A DNA stretch of 64,000 nucleotides from Trichobilharzia regenti (taxonomy: Eukaryota; Platyhelminthes; Trematoda; Strigeidida; Schistosomatidae), in assembly GCA_944472135.2 (NCBI GenBank), contig OX235266.1, positions 14,115,925 to 14,179,924 of the forward strand. The letters are read 5' to 3'. Shown here piece after piece: positions 61,845 through 64,000 of this stretch. Both the position numbers and the translations under genes were made by a program. The notes under the pieces are model-generated. The model saw nothing but the letters and a program-made list of their open reading frames with translations, did not search any database and was not told the DNA's origin. Each line of letters opens with the position of its first letter. Within the stretch, counting starts at the first letter, position 1.

Positions 61845-62030
61845 GAATTAAATAGGTATGAAACTTTCAATCTAGGTTTCGTGATTATTTGGCACTCATC
61901 AGTCAGCATGGCAGCCATCTGCAGTCTGGAGGGAACCCATGTGCCGTCTGAGATTTAAACTTAGGCTACCTAGTGCTGCAGACAGAAACGATACCACTGA
62001 GCAGCTACTCGGCCTCAGGATCGAACTCCT
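61845..62030 (-). repeat. G-SINE, antisense
   Basis: Reverse strand: 'gccgagtagctgctcagtgg' (A box), a B-box relic, 'gctgactgatgagtgcca' and 'acgaaacctagattgaaag', in the same order as at 58670. It forms an inverted pair with the next copy. Confidence 0.6.
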
Positions 62031-62117
62031 GTAGGAGTGTTATGGATACCGTAACCAGACATTAGAGATTACCTACTACTATTGTACATCAAGTCCATTA
62101 CATTCCTACACTAGATC

Positions 62118-62310
62118 AATAAACAACCTGAATAGCTCATTGGTAACATCTCTGACTCCACTACTGAGTGATTGGTGTTTTGGATCTCAGGAGCGAAATG
62201 AATTCATACAATGATTACAGATTCGCTTTGCTGACTGACTAATGAGTGTCAACAAGTAGCAGGGCTTTCTACAGATTGCCTCTGACCATCTTAAAACAAC
62301 AACACCGTAA
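62118..62310 (+). repeat. G-SINE
   Basis: 'caacctgaatagctcattgg' (A box), 'gttttggatctcaggagcga' (eroded B box), 'gctgactgactaatgagtgt' and 'gcctctgaccatcttaaaac'. Confidence 0.6.
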
Positions 62311-62429
62311 TGGCTCGCCAAAAGATTTCCCTGTTGAACTTCATGTCCTCTTCTTTCATGGATCCAAGTGACTGTAGGTCGTGGTACTTTGAGATCCATT
62401 GGTATTTCTGACACTATTCCTCAGTCTGC

Positions 62430-62510
62430 TCCTAACTCTAACCATAAGCTTAACTTTAACCCAAAACCAAATCTTAATCCTGGACCCTTAACCTTAATCT
62501 TAGAAGCCAT
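62430..62510. repeat. Degenerate telomere-like stretch
   Basis: Repeated CTAACYNTAACC-like units ('cctaactctaaccataagct', 'cccttaaccttaatctta'), a degenerate form of the (TTAGGG)n telomere repeat used by schistosomes. Compare 5955-6055. Confidence 0.35.
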
Positions 62511-62714
62511 AACTCTACCTGACAGTGTAGATTTGTAGAAAATGTACCTGGTAAATAAGTAGAATACTGTTTCTATCCTCTTCAAGACCAAAACGACAGG
62601 CATGATTTGATTTGGAATGATCGGTCCCAGAAGGTCAACTTTTGAAAGACCTTGAGTTTGGGGCTATGATACTTCAACTTCGCCAAGTATGTGTTACATT
62701 AAAATTCAAACTAC

Positions 62715-62880
62715 TGGTTTCAAGTTTCATCACAGATCGATATCAGTTACAGGAAGCACTGAAAAGATGATTATTCCTAGTTTGCGACTCCTTAGCAGTA
62801 CGCATCCACGACTGCGCATTGGGGATCAAACTGTGAGCTTTCAGCTTACAGCGTCAAGTCCATTGACCATATCTTAAACA
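62715..62880 (-). repeat. FB-SINE relic
   Basis: 'catcacagatcgatatcagt', 'agtttgcgactccttagcag' and 'tacgcatccacgactgcg', then 'ggggatcaaactgtgagctt', in family order but eroded. Confidence 0.45.
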
Positions 62881-63059
62881 TCGATATCCAGCTCATTGAT
62901 GATTATTACATAGGTGTACTGAATCTGTATTGAGAAATCGTTCAACATGTAAGGGTAGAGTGCTTGCCCACCGAAATCACTGGTTAGAATTCTCCCCTAA
63001 AATGGTTGGACGGTCAACTACATTCACCTTGAAAGCTGAAGATTACTGACTATGTCACA

Positions 63060-63892
63060 ATTCGTTGAATGTTGAAGACAGTCAGTCAGTAGGGTGAGTG
63101 GTGTCCCAGTGGACCACCACATAGTTAACGTCGCTGTCGATAGGCACTTGACTTCGTGCAATAAATTTGCTAAAGGGATTTTGTCGTCTGACTTGGAGTA
63201 TCCACTTTACCTTCAGCTGCTGTCACCTTGTATCTCCTCAGGTAGAACAAGAAGTAACTTCAGAAAACTGTATGCTTGCACGTTTAAGTGTAAAAATTCT
63301 ATGATACCATACTTGGCACGTATTTTATGTGATGAAAATAGTGTCAGGAAAGAATTAACTAACCTTTTTTCATCTAGTAAATAAGCAATTTCCTCCATCC
63401 ATCCATCCTTATATACCTTGAAGTTTTACTTTTTAATATTTCTATTATATTTATGGTCCTGTTGCTTCTTTGTTTTACTTTCATAATTGCAAACACCAAC
63501 TGATCTCTATGACTGCTGTAATCTTTGTTTTTCCCCTCACCATATCATCATGTAAAGAGAACATTATATTCAATATTTTTAAACCTGCTAGGATTTCTAT
63601 ACCGCATTGACAATACTGTGTGAAACAAGCCCACGGCAATTTTCACTTGTATTATTATTATTATTACCTTAGCTGTTATCACTATTATTATTATTATTGT
63701 TATTTCCATTTTATATGCTGCAAGTTTTTGACATTACCCCTATTGTAAATGTGGAAAACTTTCTGTGTGATTAATTTTATTTATAATTTGAGGAAATTAG
63801 ATGCAATATTGTGATTAATGCTGAAAATTCCATTCTGTATCACAAGTACTGTTTTTGGAATAAAGTAAATTATTATTATTATTATGATGATG
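63060..63892 (+). mobile_element. CR1-D2 LINE 3' end
   Basis: The frame 63094-63384 encodes the pol C-terminus (RHLTSCNKFAKGILSSDLEY, SSGRTRSNFRKLYACTFKCK, NSMIPYLARILCDENSVRKE, LTNLFSSSK). The 3' UTR ends 'gctgaaaattccattctgta', 'gtactgtttttggaataaag' and (TTA)n. Confidence 0.8.
63094..63384 (+). pseudogene. CR1-D2 reverse transcriptase C-terminus
   Basis: 96 residues ending at the natural stop of the family, similar to pieces at 13020-13145 and 55115-55260. 5'-truncated. Confidence 0.75.
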
Positions 63893-64000
63893 ATGATCAG
63901 ACACCCTGGCGGAATTGTGAGTTCTCTATGATGAAGAGTCCAAAACGAATACGAAACAGGTATCCAATGCACCCTGGTCCTTAATGATCTGCAACTGCTG
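63893..64000 (+). repeat. FB-SINE arm, running off the window
   Basis: After (GAT)n come 'caccctggcggaattgtgag' and a hammerhead-like core 'tatgatgaagagtccaaaac...acgaaac' at about 63927-63958. It continues past 64000. Confidence 0.5.

Noticed and set aside
1..64000. CRISPR arrays or bacterial operons
   Set aside because: The regular-looking repeats are dispersed SINE/LINE copies in both orientations with unequal spacing, and genes are intron-split; this is eukaryotic DNA.

Overview
The window looks like a piece of blood-fluke (Schistosoma) nuclear genome. It is AT-rich and its genes are split by GT-AG introns. One gene has a run of 33-47 bp introns at its 5' end followed by kilobase introns, a layout known from schistosomes. 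Most of the rest is RTE-type and CR1-type LINEs, Penelope-like elements and tRNA-derived SINEs of the Smα kind. The species cannot be fixed by eye. Element family letters (RTE-A1, A2, B, C; CR1-D1, D2; FB-SINE; T-SINE; G-SINE) are local labels made for this window.

Host genes. (1) A complete pyridoxal kinase gene runs on the + strand from 3058 to 23720: ten exons, 345 codons, every splice junction in frame, and a polyadenylation signal 14 bp after the stop. Its last five introns hold nearly all of the repeats between 3.6 and 23.6 kb. (2) A minus-strand gene of unknown function is represented by two internal exons, 59752-60480 and 57845-58003, which join in phase 0. (3) A + strand gene of unknown function may be represented by exon 43082-43285 and a possible terminal exon 55740-55897, with matching phase. 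Genes 2 and 3 would converge.

Repeat layout. 1-963: end of an LTR retrotransposon (aspartic protease plus 3' LTR). 2.44-2.71 and 3.65-4.68 kb: CR1-like tail copies. 5.7-6.5 kb: a fold-back structure with degenerate telomere-like motifs. 7.3-9.1 kb: RTE-C with RTE-A2 inserted, then an Smα-like SINE. 9.8-12.5 kb: RTE-A1, RTE-A2 and CR1-D2. 12.7-14.7 kb: a Penelope-like element split by a LINE fragment and a SINE. 15-23.5 kb: SINEs, RTE-A2, B and C. 24.2-29.7 kb: RTE-C, a Penelope-like element and an RTE-A1 copy with target duplications. 31.3-34.9 kb: a stack of nested insertions. 35.5-37.6 kb: a SINE split by a Penelope-like element with inverted termini. 38.6-39.1 kb: a gag-like remnant. 39.7-54.2 kb: RTE-C, four Penelope-like copies and paired SINEs. 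54.5-55.7 and 63.1-63.9 kb: CR1-D2.

The most interesting structure not explained by ordinary annotation is a family of fold-back, tRNA-derived retroposons (FB-SINE). About fifteen copies or fragments lie here, most of them two arms in opposite orientation. Many arms carry a hammerhead-ribozyme-like core, and two short copies sit between perfect 13 bp target duplications. A second notable point is a tRNA-SINE (T-SINE) whose 3' end resembles the 3' end of the CR1-D2 LINE, suggesting a SINE-LINE partnership. No bacterial, CRISPR or rRNA features were seen.
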